From NCBI RefSeq assembly GCF_000383575.1, contig NZ_KB911579.1, positions 2,140,523-2,204,522 on the forward strand: a DNA stretch of 64,000 nt, in the 5' to 3' direction. Made by a program: the position numbers and the translations under genes. The first letter of the stretch is position 1. The number at the start of each line of letters is the position of its first letter. The notes under the pieces were generated by a model. That model saw nothing but the letters and a program-made list of their open reading frames with translations, ran no database searches and was not told the origin of the DNA. Shown here piece by piece: positions 25,427 through 34,731 of this stretch. The DNA comes from Salinispora oceanensis. GTDB lineage: Bacteria > Actinomycetota > Actinomycetes > Mycobacteriales > Micromonosporaceae.

Positions 25427-25912
25427 TTGCCGGAGCTCGTCATCACCGTTGCCCGGTTCGGGTTCCTGATCCTGCTGTGGATTTTCGTCTTCACAGTGGT
25501 CGGGGTCATTCGCCGGGACCTCTTCGCGGGTGCCCGCTCTGGTCGGCTGGTGGCGGCCCCCCGGGGCGTCGGGGCCGTCCTTGGCCAGGGCGGCAAGCCG
25601 GCCCGGGTGAAGCGGGGAAAGGCGGCACACCAGCTGGTGGTGACCGCTGGCCAGCTAGCCGGCACCCGCATCACCCTCGGTGAAGCGCAGATCACAATCG
25701 GCCGGGCCGAGGATTCCACCCTCGTGATCACCGATGATTACGCCTCCGCCCGACACGCCCGGCTCGTGCCTCGCGACGGGCAGTGGTTCGTTGAGGACCT
25801 CGGTTCGACTAACGGCACCTACCTGGATCGCGCTAAGGTCACCGGACCTACCCCCGTCCCCCTCGGCGTGCCGATCCGCATCGGGCGCACCTCACTCGAA
25901 TTACGGCCATGA
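25427..25912 (+). CDS. fhaB: FHA-domain protein FhaB
   Basis: 161 residues from a TTG start (LPELVITVARFGFLILLWIF). A single N-terminal membrane helix (8-30), a basic linker, and a C-terminal FHA domain (70-160; TIGRAEDSTLVITDDYASAR, HARLVPRDGQWFVEDLGSTN, GTYLDRAKV). The mycobacterial counterpart (FipA) is a PknA target that interacts with the division machinery. The gene starts 6 bp after fhaA and its stop overlaps the pstP start by 4 bases, so the three are translationally linked. Confidence 0.94.
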   Translation: MPELVITVARFGFLILLWIFVFTVVGVIRRDLFAGARSGRLVAAPRGVGAVLGQGGKPARVKRGKAAHQLVVTAGQLAGTRITLGEAQITIGRAEDSTLVITDDYASARHARLVPRDGQWFVEDLGSTNGTYLDRAKVTGPTPVPLGVPIRIGRTSLELRP

Positions 25913-27390
25913 CTCTGACCCTCCGCTATGCGGCCCACAGCGACCGCGGGCTGATCCGAGACGGTAACCAGGACTCCGTCTATGCCGGGCCACGGCTACT
26001 CGCCGTCGCCGACGGCATGGGCGGTATGGCCGCCGGTGACGTCGCCAGCAACATCGTCATCGGTGCCATGGCGCCGCTGGATGAGGATGTCCCGGGCAAC
26101 GCCCTCGTTGATGCGCTTCGTTCGGCTGTCACCAACGCCACCCAACAGCTACGCGAGACCGTTGACGCCAACCCGCAGCTGGAGGGGATGGGGACGACGC
26201 TCACCGCGATCCTCTTCTCCGGCAGCAAGCTGGGCATGGTGCACATCGGCGACTCCCGTGCCTACCTCCTGCGGGCCGGTGAGTTCGCCCAGATAACCAA
26301 GGACGACACCTACGTCCAGATGCTCGTTGACGAGGGCCGGATCAGCGCCGAGGAAGCGAGTAGCCACCCCCAGCGGTCGCTGCTGACCCGGGCTCTTGAC
26401 GGGCGGGACATCGACGCGGAGTACTCGGTCCGCCAGGTCCTTACCGGTGACCGGTACCTGATCTGTAGCGATGGTCTCTCGGGCGTGGTGAGCGCGGAGA
26501 CGATCGTGGAGACGATGCGGGAGTACGCCGACCCGCAGCAGTGCGTGGAGCGGCTGGTCCAGCTCGCGCTGCGCGGTGGCGGACCGGACAACATCACCGT
26601 GATCATCGCCGACGCGACGGACCAGGACATCGTCGAGGCGACCCCGATCGTCGGTGGCGCTGCCGCCCGGGACCGGGGCATGGCGACCTCCGCCGATGAC
26701 TCCACCCCCGCGGCCCGCGCCTCGGCGCTCTCCGGGTCTCCACCGGCGACGCCGGACGAGTCGACAGCCGGGGTTGACGACGAGCCGGAGCGCCGTCGCC
26801 GTCGCCCGATCCGCCTCGCGGCGGTGAGCCTCGCCCTGCTCGTCCTCCTGGGCGGAGCGCTCTACGGTGGGTGGAGCTACACCCAGCGGCACTACTACGT
26901 CGGAGCCACGGACAGTGGCCAGGTCGCGGTGTTCCGCGGCATCGAGGGGCAGATCGCCGGCATTGACCTCTCTGCCGTGCACTCGACCAGCTCCGCCAAG
27001 CTGGACGATCTCACGCTCGCCGCGCAGGAACAGGTCAAACAGGGCATCCCGGCCAAGAGCGAAGCGGATGCGCAGCGTCGGCTGGCCGAGCTGACCGCCG
27101 ACACCCCGACCAACCCAAACCTGAAGCCGACCTGTCCCCCCAGCCCCAGTCCGAGCCCGAGCCCGCCCGTGGTGCCGAGCCCGACGGCGGAGCTCGCTGC
27201 GCCGACGTCCGCTTCCGCTCCGAGTTCGCCTCCGGCGACCTCCGCCACCCCGAGCGCACCTCCGGCGAGCTCCGCCACCCCGAGCACGCCGGCAACCGGC
27301 GTGCCGACCGACCCGACCCCCTCGCCTGACGCCTTGCCCGCCATCCCACCGCCGGCCATCGACCCGGCCGCCTGCCGGTCGCCCGAGTGA
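25909..27390 (+). CDS. pstP: PP2C-type Ser/Thr phosphatase PstP
   Basis: 493 residues. Cytosolic PP2C domain 1-240 with the metal-binding motifs RDGNQDSVYAGP, ADGMGGMAAGDVAS, MVHIGDSRAYLLRAGE, and LICSDGLSGVVS with GGGPDNITVIIADA. A disordered linker leads to one membrane helix at about 302-325 (RLAAVSLALLVLLGGALYGG). An extracellular domain containing YYVGATDSGQVAVFRGIEGQ follows, and the protein ends in a Pro/Ser/Thr tail. It reverses phosphorylation by PknA/PknB and acts on regulators of peptidoglycan synthesis. Its start overlaps fhaB (ATGA). Confidence 0.95.
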   Translation: MTLTLRYAAHSDRGLIRDGNQDSVYAGPRLLAVADGMGGMAAGDVASNIVIGAMAPLDEDVPGNALVDALRSAVTNATQQLRETVDANPQLEGMGTTLTAILFSGSKLGMVHIGDSRAYLLRAGEFAQITKDDTYVQMLVDEGRISAEEASSHPQRSLLTRALDGRDIDAEYSVRQVLTGDRYLICSDGLSGVVSAETIVETMREYADPQQCVERLVQLALRGGGPDNITVIIADATDQDIVEATPIVGGAAARDRGMATSADDSTPAARASALSGSPPATPDESTAGVDDEPERRRRRPIRLAAVSLALLVLLGGALYGGWSYTQRHYYVGATDSGQVAVFRGIEGQIAGIDLSAVHSTSSAKLDDLTLAAQEQVKQGIPAKSEADAQRRLAELTADTPTNPNLKPTCPPSPSPSPSPPVVPSPTAELAAPTSASAPSSPPATSATPSAPPASSATPSTPATGVPTDPTPSPDALPAIPPPAIDPAACRSPE

Positions 27391-27418
27391 GCGCCGGCTT
27401 GAGCTGTCAGGACATTCA

Positions 27419-28909
27419 GTGACCGCAGCGGCCACGTCGACGTCCCCGCCCGCCAGCACGGGCGGGCAGAGCGGCGTGCGGCTGGCCCGGTCCCGGCGTA
27501 ACGCCGAGCTGTCGCTGCTGCTGCTCGCCATGGTGCTGGTCGCCGCGTACGGGGCGATGGTCGAAGCCAGCGTGCTCGATACGGTCACGCCGAGCTTCTG
27601 GGTGCCGGCCGCCGCGCTGAGCGCGGTCTTCCTCGGCCTGCACGTGGCGATCCGGTTCCTGGCCCCCTTCGCCGACCCGGCCCTGTTGCCAGCCGTCGCC
27701 CTTCTCAACGGCCTCGGTGTCGGCTTCCTGCACCGGCTGGACCTGGCCCGCGCCACCCCGGCCGAGCGTGCCGACCTGGCGACCTTCGCCGGCACCGGCG
27801 GGCGCCAACTCGCCTGGACGCTGATCTCGGTCGCTCTCGCCGCCGGGTTGCTCGCCGTGGTCCGTGATCACCGTTCGATCTCCCGGTACGCGTACACGCT
27901 GGGTCTCGCCGGCATCGTGCTGGTGATGATCCCGGCGGTGCTACCGCCGAGCATCTCCGAGATCAACGGCGCGAAACTCTGGATCCGCGTCGGCGGTCTC
28001 TCCATCCAGCCCGGCGAGTTCGCCAAGCTCGCGCTGCTGGCCTTCTTCGCGTACTACCTGGTCCGCAAGCGGGAGGTCCTCTCCCTGGCCAGTCGCCGGT
28101 TTCTCGGTGTCGACTTCCCGCGGGGTCGGGACCTCGGGCCGGTCGTGGTGGTCTGGCTGATCAGCCTCCTGGTGCTGGTCTTCGAGAAGGACCTGGGTAC
28201 CTCCCTGCTCTACTTCGGCATGTTCGTGGCGACGCTCTACATCGCCACCGAACGGGTGAGCTGGCTCATCATCGGCTTGGTGCTCTTCTTCGGTGGCGCC
28301 TATCTGGCGTACGTGTTGGGCGACGTGATCGGTGGCCCGTTCGCCAACTTCTACCTGCGGGCCAATATCTGGCTGGACCCGTTCGCCGACCCGTACAACG
28401 ACGGCTATCAGTTGGTGCAGGGGTTACTCGCCCTTGGTAGCGGAGGAATGTTCGGCGCCGGGCCGGGCGCCGGCCAGCCGCTCAAGCTGCCCGAGGTGCA
28501 GAACGACTTCATCTTCGCCGGCCTCGGTGAAGAGATCGGTCTCTTCGGTCTCTCCGCCCTGCTGGTGGTCTACCTGCTCATCGTCGAGCGGGGGCTGCGC
28601 GCCGCGCTGGCGGTCCACGACTCGTTCGGCAAGCTGCTCGCCGGTGGTCTGGCGTTCACCCTCGGGCTCCAGGTCTTCGTGATCGTCGGCGGGATCAGCG
28701 GACTGATTCCGCTCACCGGCCAGACCACGCCGTTCCTCTCCGCCGGCGGTTCGTCGCTGATGGCGAACTGGCTGCTCATCGCGATCCTGCTTCGAATCTC
28801 GGACGCCGCCCGTCGGCCGGTGACCGGTGGTGGCTCTCCGTCGGCCCGACCGACGGGCGGACCGCCAGAGCAGCTACACGGTGCCCCCACGGAGGTGATC
28901 AGACCGTGA
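27419..28909 (+). CDS. rodA: FtsW/RodA/SpoVE-family SEDS glycosyltransferase RodA
   Basis: 496 residues from a GTG, with about 12 membrane helices between 20 and 465. SEDS signatures are present: NGAKLWIRVGGLSIQPGEFA, the long loop GGPFANFYLRANIWLDPFAD with DGYQLVQGLLALGSGGMFG, and the C-terminal GLIPLTGQTTPFLSAGGSSL. SEDS proteins polymerise lipid II glycan strands and work with a class B PBP, here PbpA, whose gene overlaps by 4 bases. Its place in the pkn operon makes it the elongation-type RodA rather than divisome FtsW. Confidence 0.95.
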   Translation: MTAAATSTSPPASTGGQSGVRLARSRRNAELSLLLLAMVLVAAYGAMVEASVLDTVTPSFWVPAAALSAVFLGLHVAIRFLAPFADPALLPAVALLNGLGVGFLHRLDLARATPAERADLATFAGTGGRQLAWTLISVALAAGLLAVVRDHRSISRYAYTLGLAGIVLVMIPAVLPPSISEINGAKLWIRVGGLSIQPGEFAKLALLAFFAYYLVRKREVLSLASRRFLGVDFPRGRDLGPVVVVWLISLLVLVFEKDLGTSLLYFGMFVATLYIATERVSWLIIGLVLFFGGAYLAYVLGDVIGGPFANFYLRANIWLDPFADPYNDGYQLVQGLLALGSGGMFGAGPGAGQPLKLPEVQNDFIFAGLGEEIGLFGLSALLVVYLLIVERGLRAALAVHDSFGKLLAGGLAFTLGLQVFVIVGGISGLIPLTGQTTPFLSAGGSSLMANWLLIAILLRISDAARRPVTGGGSPSARPTGGPPEQLHGAPTEVIRP

Positions 28910-30408
28910 ACGCACCACTGCGCCGGGTGGGTCTCGTTGTGATGGTCCTGTTCGGGCTACTCTTCGCGAACCTGAACTGGATTCAGGCCTACAAGGCCGA
29001 CGACTACCGCAACAGCGACTACAACGGCCGGGTCCAGGTCGCCGAATACGAGCGTAAGCGCGGCAACATCGAGGCTGGCGGTACGGCGTTCGCGGTGAGT
29101 AAGGAGACCGACGGGGAGCTGGAGTACCTGCGCACCTACCCCGGTGGGGCGAAGTACGCCCACGCGATCGGCTACAAGCCGGTCAACCTGGCCGACACCG
29201 GCATCGAGGAGGCGGAGAACGCATTCCTGGCCGGCACCAGCGACCAGCTCATCGGCGACCGGCTTCGGGACCTGGTCACCGGCGATGAGACCGCCGGCGC
29301 GAACGTCCTGCTGACCCTCTCGAAGCAGGCGCAGGACGTCGCGTACGAGCAGCTGCGGGAGAACCGTAAGGGAGTCACCAAGGGCGCGGCCATCGCGCTC
29401 GACCCGCGTACCGGGGCGGTGCAGGCGCTGGTTTCGATGCCGAGCTTCGACCCGAACCCACTGGCCAGTCACGACCCGGACGTGGCCACGACGGCCTACA
29501 ACGAGCTGCAGCAGGACCCGGAAGGGCCGCTGAAGAACCGGGCGCTCGGCGAGGTGCTCCCGCCGGGCTCCACCTTTAAGATCGTGACGGCCGCCGCGGC
29601 GCTCGAGAACGGTGTCACCCAGGACACGAAGATCCCTGCCGGGCCCAGCTGGACCCCGCCCTCCTCGGGCCTGCCGATCGGGAACGCGGCCGCCTCCATC
29701 TGCCCGGAGGCGGAGGTCACCCTGATGAACGCGGTGACCGAGTCGTGTAACACCGGCTTCGCCCAGCTTGGCGTGCGCCTCGGCGCGGACACGCTTAAGG
29801 AGAAGGCCCGGCAGTTCGGCTTTGAGCAGGACGACCTGACCGTCGGCCGGCTCGGTGAGGATGGCGAGCCGGTCGCCGCCAGTCGGACCGGCGGCATGGA
29901 GAACGCCGACGGCAGCGTTGACCCGGCTGCCCTCGCCCAGTCCTCCATCGGCCAGCGTGATGTCCGGATGACTCCGCTCCAGGGCGCTCTGATCGCCGCC
30001 ACGGTCGCCAACGACGGCAGCCAGATGCGGCCGTACCTGGTCAGTCAGATTCTCGGTGCTGATCGCACCACCAACTACTACACCGCCGAGCCCGACGAGT
30101 TGCGTCAGCCGGTCAGTGACCAGGTCGCCGCCGACCTGCGGGAGATGATGGAGAGTGCCGTCCAGAACGGCACCGGCCGCAACGCCCGGATCAGCGGCTA
30201 CACCGTCGGTGGCAAGACCGGTACGGCACAGGACGGGGATAAGCCTCCCCACGGTTGGTTCATCGGCTTCGCCCTCGATGAGGACGGAACCCCGGTCTCC
30301 GCGGTTTGTGTCCTGCTGGAGGAGGCCGGCGACGGCGGCAGCGCCGAGGCCGCCCGGATCGCCGGGCAGATCATGCGGGCGGCCATCGCCTCGCCGGGGA
30401 GCCGCTGA
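28906..30408 (+). CDS. pbpA: class B penicillin-binding protein PbpA
   Basis: 500 residues from GTG, overlapping rodA. N-terminal membrane anchor 8-28, then the dimerisation domain. The transpeptidase domain has SxxK in PPGSTFKIVT, SxN in TESCNTGFAQ and KTG in VGGKTGTAQD. It cross-links peptidoglycan at the membrane together with RodA. All three catalytic motifs are intact. A 1-bp gap separates it from pknA. Confidence 0.95.
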   Translation: MNAPLRRVGLVVMVLFGLLFANLNWIQAYKADDYRNSDYNGRVQVAEYERKRGNIEAGGTAFAVSKETDGELEYLRTYPGGAKYAHAIGYKPVNLADTGIEEAENAFLAGTSDQLIGDRLRDLVTGDETAGANVLLTLSKQAQDVAYEQLRENRKGVTKGAAIALDPRTGAVQALVSMPSFDPNPLASHDPDVATTAYNELQQDPEGPLKNRALGEVLPPGSTFKIVTAAAALENGVTQDTKIPAGPSWTPPSSGLPIGNAAASICPEAEVTLMNAVTESCNTGFAQLGVRLGADTLKEKARQFGFEQDDLTVGRLGEDGEPVAASRTGGMENADGSVDPAALAQSSIGQRDVRMTPLQGALIAATVANDGSQMRPYLVSQILGADRTTNYYTAEPDELRQPVSDQVAADLREMMESAVQNGTGRNARISGYTVGGKTGTAQDGDKPPHGWFIGFALDEDGTPVSAVCVLLEEAGDGGSAEAARIAGQIMRAAIASPGSR

Positions 30409-30409
30409 C

Positions 30410-31834
30410 ATGCTCAGTCCCGGGGTGAAGCTCGGCAACCGCTACCGTCTCGACGAGCGGATCGCCAGCGGCGGCATGGGCGACGTCTGGCGCGGCACCG
30501 ACGAGGTGCTCGGCCGGACGGTTGCGGTGAAGAGTCTCCTGCCGGCGCTGCTCGACGATCCGGACTTCGCCGAGCGGTTCCGGGGCGAGGCGCGCACAAT
30601 GGCGACCATCAACCACCCTGGTGTCGTTGACATCTACGACTTCGGCAGCGACCAGCAGATCGCCTTCCTGGTGATGGAGCACGTGGAGGGCGAGGCGCTC
30701 CTGGCCACCCTGAACCGGGTCGGCCGGCTCACCTCCGCCCGGACGATGGCCCTGGTGGCCCAGGCCGCCGACGCGTTGCACGCCGCCCACCTGGAGGGCA
30801 TCGTGCACCGAGACGTGAAGCCCGGCAACCTCCTCGTCCGGCCGAACGGCACCCTGGTGCTCACTGATTTCGGTATCGCCCGATCTGACCTGGTGGCCCA
30901 GCTCACGGCCGCGGGCTCGGTGCTCGGTACCGCCTCCTACATCTCACCGGAGCAGGCCACCGGTGCGGTCGCCACCCCCGCCTCCGACGTTTACGCCCTC
31001 GGTGTGGTCGCCTACCAGTGCCTCTCCGGCCGGCGGCCGTTTGCGGGCGACAACCCACTCGAGATCGCCCTGCAGCACGTCCGGGAGACGCCTCGGGCGC
31101 TGCCCGCCGACATTCCACCGCAGGTGCGGGCGGTGGTCGAGCGGGCCATGGCGAAGGACCCGGCGGACCGCTGGCCGAGCGCGGCGGCGCTGGCCGGGGT
31201 GAGCCGACAACTGAAGGCCCAGCTCTCTCAGGCAGCCCGGACGGCGGGACAGGCCAGTCCGGTCTCACCGGCGCCGGGTCGGGCCAGTCCGGTTTCGGCG
31301 GTGCCGGGTCGGATTAGTCCGGTTTCGGCGGTGCCTGCCGCCCCAGCGCCGGGCCGAGCCAGCGTGGTGTCGGCCGCGCCCGCCGCGCCGGCGCCGGGTC
31401 GGGCCAAAGTGCCGTCACCGGTCGTTGCCCGTTCACCGCAGGTTGCCCGCTCAGCGGTGGCACCGCAGCCTTTCCCCCCGCCCGCCCCGCAGCCGCAGGC
31501 CGGTCGGTCTCCGGTCGCCGCTGTGCCGCTGGGGCCAGCGCGTCCCGGGCATCCGCCGGTGCCAGGCCCGCCGCCCCGCCGGTCCCGGTTCGGGAGAATG
31601 CTCCTCGCTCTCCTCTTAGCCGCTCTGGTCCTGACCTGCTTTGGCATGGTTTCCTACGTTTGGGACGAGGTGACTGCCGGGCCCTCCGGCCGGCCGGGGC
31701 CGTCGCCGGGAACCTCCGGCGAACTCCGGCTCGACGGACGCGACGATTCAGACCGAACGTCGTACCGTCAACTGCAACTGCCCTCAACGGGCGGCGACGA
31801 GACGACGACGAGCGAAGGACGACAGACGCGATGA
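30410..31834 (+). CDS. pknA: Ser/Thr protein kinase PknA
   Basis: 474 residues. Kinase domain about 12-265: ERIASGGMGDVWRGTDEVLG (glycine loop), VAVKSLL (Lys), IVHRDVKPGNLLV (catalytic loop), LTDFGIARS, and GTASYISPEQATG in the activation segment. A Pro/Ala/Gly linker with repeated GRASPVSAVPGR-type blocks (about 275-330) leads to a single membrane helix near 390-412 (RMLLALLLAALVLTCFGMVS) and a short extracellular tail without PASTA domains. PknA and PknB phosphorylate division and wall-synthesis proteins, including those encoded in this operon. Confidence 0.95.
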   Translation: MLSPGVKLGNRYRLDERIASGGMGDVWRGTDEVLGRTVAVKSLLPALLDDPDFAERFRGEARTMATINHPGVVDIYDFGSDQQIAFLVMEHVEGEALLATLNRVGRLTSARTMALVAQAADALHAAHLEGIVHRDVKPGNLLVRPNGTLVLTDFGIARSDLVAQLTAAGSVLGTASYISPEQATGAVATPASDVYALGVVAYQCLSGRRPFAGDNPLEIALQHVRETPRALPADIPPQVRAVVERAMAKDPADRWPSAAALAGVSRQLKAQLSQAARTAGQASPVSPAPGRASPVSAVPGRISPVSAVPAAPAPGRASVVSAAPAAPAPGRAKVPSPVVARSPQVARSAVAPQPFPPPAPQPQAGRSPVAAVPLGPARPGHPPVPGPPPRRSRFGRMLLALLLAALVLTCFGMVSYVWDEVTAGPSGRPGPSPGTSGELRLDGRDDSDRTSYRQLQLPSTGGDETTTSEGRQTR

Positions 31835-33672
31835 CAGCGCAGGCCCGCCTGCTCGGTGGCCGCTACCAGGTCGGCGAGCTTATCGGCTACGGCGGCATGG
31901 CCGAGGTGCATCGCGGTCGTGACCTGCGACTGGGTCGGGATGTTGCGATCAAGATGCTCCGGGCCGATCTGGCCCGGGACGCCACCTTCCAGATGCGGTT
32001 CCGACGGGAGGCGCAGAACGCCGCCTCCCTCAACCATCCGGCCATCGTCGCCGTCTACGACACCGGCGAGGAGCAGGCGCCGACCGGTGAGACCCTGCCG
32101 TTCATCGTCATGGAGTTCGTCGGCGGGCGGACCCTGAAGGAGGTGCTGGGCGGCGAGGGGCGGCTCCAGCCGCGCCGGGCGCTGGAGATCTGCGCCGACA
32201 TGTGCGCGGCGCTGGAGTTCAGCCACCGGCACAGCATCATCCACCGGGACATCAAGCCCGGCAACGTCATGCTCACCCAGACCGGCCAGGTCAAGGTGAT
32301 GGACTTCGGGATCGCCCGGGCGTTGGCCAGCGGTGCGACCACGATGACGCAGACCAGCGCCGTGATCGGCACCGCCCAGTACCTCTCGCCCGAGCAGGCC
32401 CGCGGCGAGTCGGTGGACGCCCGTTCGGATGTCTACGCCGCCGGCTGTGTGCTCTTCGAACTGCTCTGCGGGCACCCGCCGTTCGTCGGGGACAGCCCGG
32501 TAAGCGTCGCGTACCAGCATGTCCGGGAGGCGCCACCGACGCCCAGCGACCTCAACCCGGAGGTCCCCCCAGCCGTTGACGCGATCATCCTCAAGGCGCT
32601 GTCGAAGAACCCCCTCAACCGCTACCAGAGCGCCGGCGAGATGCGGGCGGACCTGCTGCGTGCCGCCGCCGGACGGCCGGTCATGGCGACCCCGGTCCTG
32701 CGGGAGGAGGAGACCACCCAACTCGCCCCGGCGGGCGCTGGATACCCGGCCGCCGCGCCCGGTCCGCGTACCCAACAGATTCCGGCCCGCGTCGGCGACC
32801 CACGGCGGCGCCGGGCGTCAACGTGGCTGATCGCCACCTTCGTCGCGCTCGGCGTACTCGCGGTGGTCGCGTTGGTCGTCGACCAGATTCGGCCTCGGGA
32901 GCCCGAGCGGGTCACGGTCCCGCAGGTGACCGGGCTGACGCAGGCTGCAGCGTTCGAAGCGATCCAGCGGGAAGACCTGGTGCCGGACACCGGCGAGGCG
33001 GTCCGCGACAACGACTGCACCAAGGACAGGGTGGCCAGGCAGGAGCCAAGCCAGGGCCAACGGCTCGCTCCGAACACCACCGTCACGGTCTATATCTGCG
33101 CTGGGCCGGCGACGGTGGAGATTCCGAACACCCTGGTCAACGCCAACTTCGACAACGCGAAGCAGCAGCTGGAGAACCTCGGCTTCGAGGTGGAGCGCGA
33201 TGATGTCAACAGTGCGGAGCCGGAGGGCACCGTCGTGGGGGTGACGCCGGATCAGGGCAGCCAGGCGGCGGAGGGGGAGGTGGTCACACTGACCGTCTCC
33301 AGGGGCAACATCGGCACCGTGCCGAACGTGGTGCAACGCCGCGTCGAGGATGCCAAGGAGGATCTCGAGGACGCCGGCTACGAGGTCAAGGTAAGAGATG
33401 GCCAGCCGGTGCCACCGGGCGAGGAGGGCCGGGTGACGAACCAGGACCCGCGTCCGGACACCAAGCTTAAGAAGGGCGAGCCGGTGACCATCACGGTGAC
33501 CGTGCTCGAGGAGCCAACGGAGCCCCCGACGCCGGAGCCGACCGAGACGCCAACGCCGACGCCGACGCCGACGCCGGAGCCGACCGAGACGCCGGGCGAT
33601 GGTGATGGCGGTGGGGGCGGCGGTGGCCTCCCCCTCTCGACCACACCTCCGGCCCGCCTTCCAACCCGCTGA
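31831..33672 (+). CDS. pknB: Ser/Thr protein kinase PknB with three PASTA domains
   Basis: 613 residues, start overlapping the pknA stop (ATGA). Kinase domain about 12-275: LIGYGGMAEVHRGRDLRLGR, DVAIKML, IIHRDIKPGNVML, VMDFGIARAL, GTAQYLSPEQARG. One membrane helix near 332-352 (STWLIATFVALGVLAVVALV) separates it from the extracellular part, where I count three PASTA repeats (starting near VTVPQVTGLTQA, VEIPNTLVNANF, GTVPNVVQRRVE). Mycobacterial PknB has four. The C-terminus is a Thr/Pro/Glu repeat and Gly tract. It senses muropeptide or lipid II and controls wall growth. Confidence 0.95.
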   Translation: MTAQARLLGGRYQVGELIGYGGMAEVHRGRDLRLGRDVAIKMLRADLARDATFQMRFRREAQNAASLNHPAIVAVYDTGEEQAPTGETLPFIVMEFVGGRTLKEVLGGEGRLQPRRALEICADMCAALEFSHRHSIIHRDIKPGNVMLTQTGQVKVMDFGIARALASGATTMTQTSAVIGTAQYLSPEQARGESVDARSDVYAAGCVLFELLCGHPPFVGDSPVSVAYQHVREAPPTPSDLNPEVPPAVDAIILKALSKNPLNRYQSAGEMRADLLRAAAGRPVMATPVLREEETTQLAPAGAGYPAAAPGPRTQQIPARVGDPRRRRASTWLIATFVALGVLAVVALVVDQIRPREPERVTVPQVTGLTQAAAFEAIQREDLVPDTGEAVRDNDCTKDRVARQEPSQGQRLAPNTTVTVYICAGPATVEIPNTLVNANFDNAKQQLENLGFEVERDDVNSAEPEGTVVGVTPDQGSQAAEGEVVTLTVSRGNIGTVPNVVQRRVEDAKEDLEDAGYEVKVRDGQPVPPGEEGRVTNQDPRPDTKLKKGEPVTITVTVLEEPTEPPTPEPTETPTPTPTPTPEPTETPGDGDGGGGGGGLPLSTTPPARLPTR

Positions 33673-33683
33673 CAGGCCGGTCA

Positions 33684-33709
33684 CCCCGCGTCGGAGCTAC
33701 GGCGCGGGG
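33684..33709. terminator. hairpin between convergent pknB and pabA
   Basis: CCCCGCG (33684-33690) and CGCGGGG (33703-33709) with a 12-base loop lie just after the pknB stop in the 101-bp convergent gap. Stem length is modest. Confidence 0.45.
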
Positions 33710-33773
33710 CGGTTGGCCTTGTCAGGCAGGCGCGGGACGCCCCACGCCGTCGTCAGGCGCGGTCGATCGTCGG

Positions 33774-34424
33774 TCAGGTGGTGCTGAATGCGGTACGCCG
33801 GCGCGCGTCGACCTCGGCCGCCAACGCGGGGGCTCGCTCCAGCGCCTCCGGAAAGCCGCAGGACGCCAGCCAGTTCGCCAGCATGAGGTGCCCGCCCTCG
33901 GTCAGGACCGACTCGGGGTGAAACTGCACCCCCTCGATCGGCAACGTCCGGTGGCGCATCGCCATCACCACGCCGGAGCTGGTCCAACCGGTGACCTCCA
34001 ACTCGTCCGGCAGCGTCCCCGGTACGAGCGTGAGCGAGTGGTAGCGGGTCGCGGTGAACACCTTTGGTAGGCCGGCCAGTACCCCAACGCCCTGGTGCCG
34101 AACCTCGGAGGTCTTGCCGTGCAGCAACTCCGGGGCCTGGGCGACGGTGGCACCGAACGCCTCCCCGAGCGCCTGGTGGCCGAGGCAGACACCGAAGAGG
34201 GGAAGCACCCCGGCGTACTCCCGGATGACATCCAGGCAGACACCGGCGCGGTCCGGGCTGCCCGGGCCAGGGGAGAGCAGGACGCCGTCCGCGTTCGCCT
34301 GCCCGACCTCCGCGACGCTGATCTCGTCGTTGCGGCGCACCTCGCAGTCGGCGCCGAGCTGACCCAGGTACTGCACCAGGTTGAAGACGAACGAGTCGTA
34401 GTTGTCGATGACCAGGATGCGCAC
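33774..34424 (-). CDS. pabA: glutamine amidotransferase, aminodeoxychorismate/anthranilate synthase component II
   Basis: 216 residues from a GTG. Class I glutamine amidotransferase triad: nucleophile Cys in PLFGVCLGHQALGEAF, and His/Glu in PIEGVQFHPESVLTEGG. NYDSFVFNLVQYL and LLSPGPGSP are the usual N-terminal markers. It supplies ammonia to chorismate for p-aminobenzoate (folate) or anthranilate (tryptophan); the sequence does not decide which. The gene is commonly found beside pknB in actinobacteria. Last gene of a four-gene minus-strand operon with DUF881 and sortase. Confidence 0.92.
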   Translation of the reverse strand: MRILVIDNYDSFVFNLVQYLGQLGADCEVRRNDEISVAEVGQANADGVLLSPGPGSPDRAGVCLDVIREYAGVLPLFGVCLGHQALGEAFGATVAQAPELLHGKTSEVRHQGVGVLAGLPKVFTATRYHSLTLVPGTLPDELEVTGWTSSGVVMAMRHRTLPIEGVQFHPESVLTEGGHLMLANWLASCGFPEALERAPALAAEVDARRRTAFSTT

Positions 34425-34427
34425 GGG

Positions 34428-34727
34428 TCACTCTTCCGGAGAGGGGGGCGAGTTGTTCTCGTCGGTGTCGTACGGCAGGTCGTGCCCGTCCTCGGTCGGT
34501 GCCGGCCCGTCGCCGGCCGGCGGGTAGCCGGGAACATCGGGGTCGCCGGGGTCCCCGGGGACCCCCGTTTCCTGGGTGACCTGTACATCGTCGAAGGGGA
34601 GCAGCGGCTCAGCCCAGGGGAAGACGACGTACCAGAGCAGAGCGACCGCGGCCGTCGCTAACAGGACGCTGCCGGCCAGCTTGCCGGGAAGCCCGAACGG
34701 CAACTTCCGCCAGATCCAGGCGTACAT
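34428..34727 (-). CDS. small single-pass membrane protein between sortase and pabA
   Basis: 99 residues. Membrane helix at about 15-38 (LAGSVLLATAAVALLWYVVF), then an acidic, Pro-rich outer or cytosolic tail (TGVPGDPGDPDVPGYPPAGD). The ATG at 34727 lies 5 bp after the sortase stop, with AGGAG overlapping the gap, so translation is coupled. It is a usual companion of this locus in actinomycetes; the function is unknown. Confidence 0.8.
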   Translation of the reverse strand: MYAWIWRKLPFGLPGKLAGSVLLATAAVALLWYVVFPWAEPLLPFDDVQVTQETGVPGDPGDPDVPGYPPAGDGPAPTEDGHDLPYDTDENNSPPSPEE

Positions 34728-34731
34728 CTCC

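Noticed and set aside
26149..27795. A 548-codon minus-strand frame across pstP and rodA
   Set aside because: It is a shadow of two well-conserved plus-strand genes; the product is Arg/Gly-rich with no domain.
33540..33590. CRISPR-like repeats in the Thr/Pro/Glu-coding tracts of pknB, pstP and the PASTA gene
   Set aside because: These are in-frame codon repeats of disordered linkers without spacers; no CRISPR array or cas gene is present.
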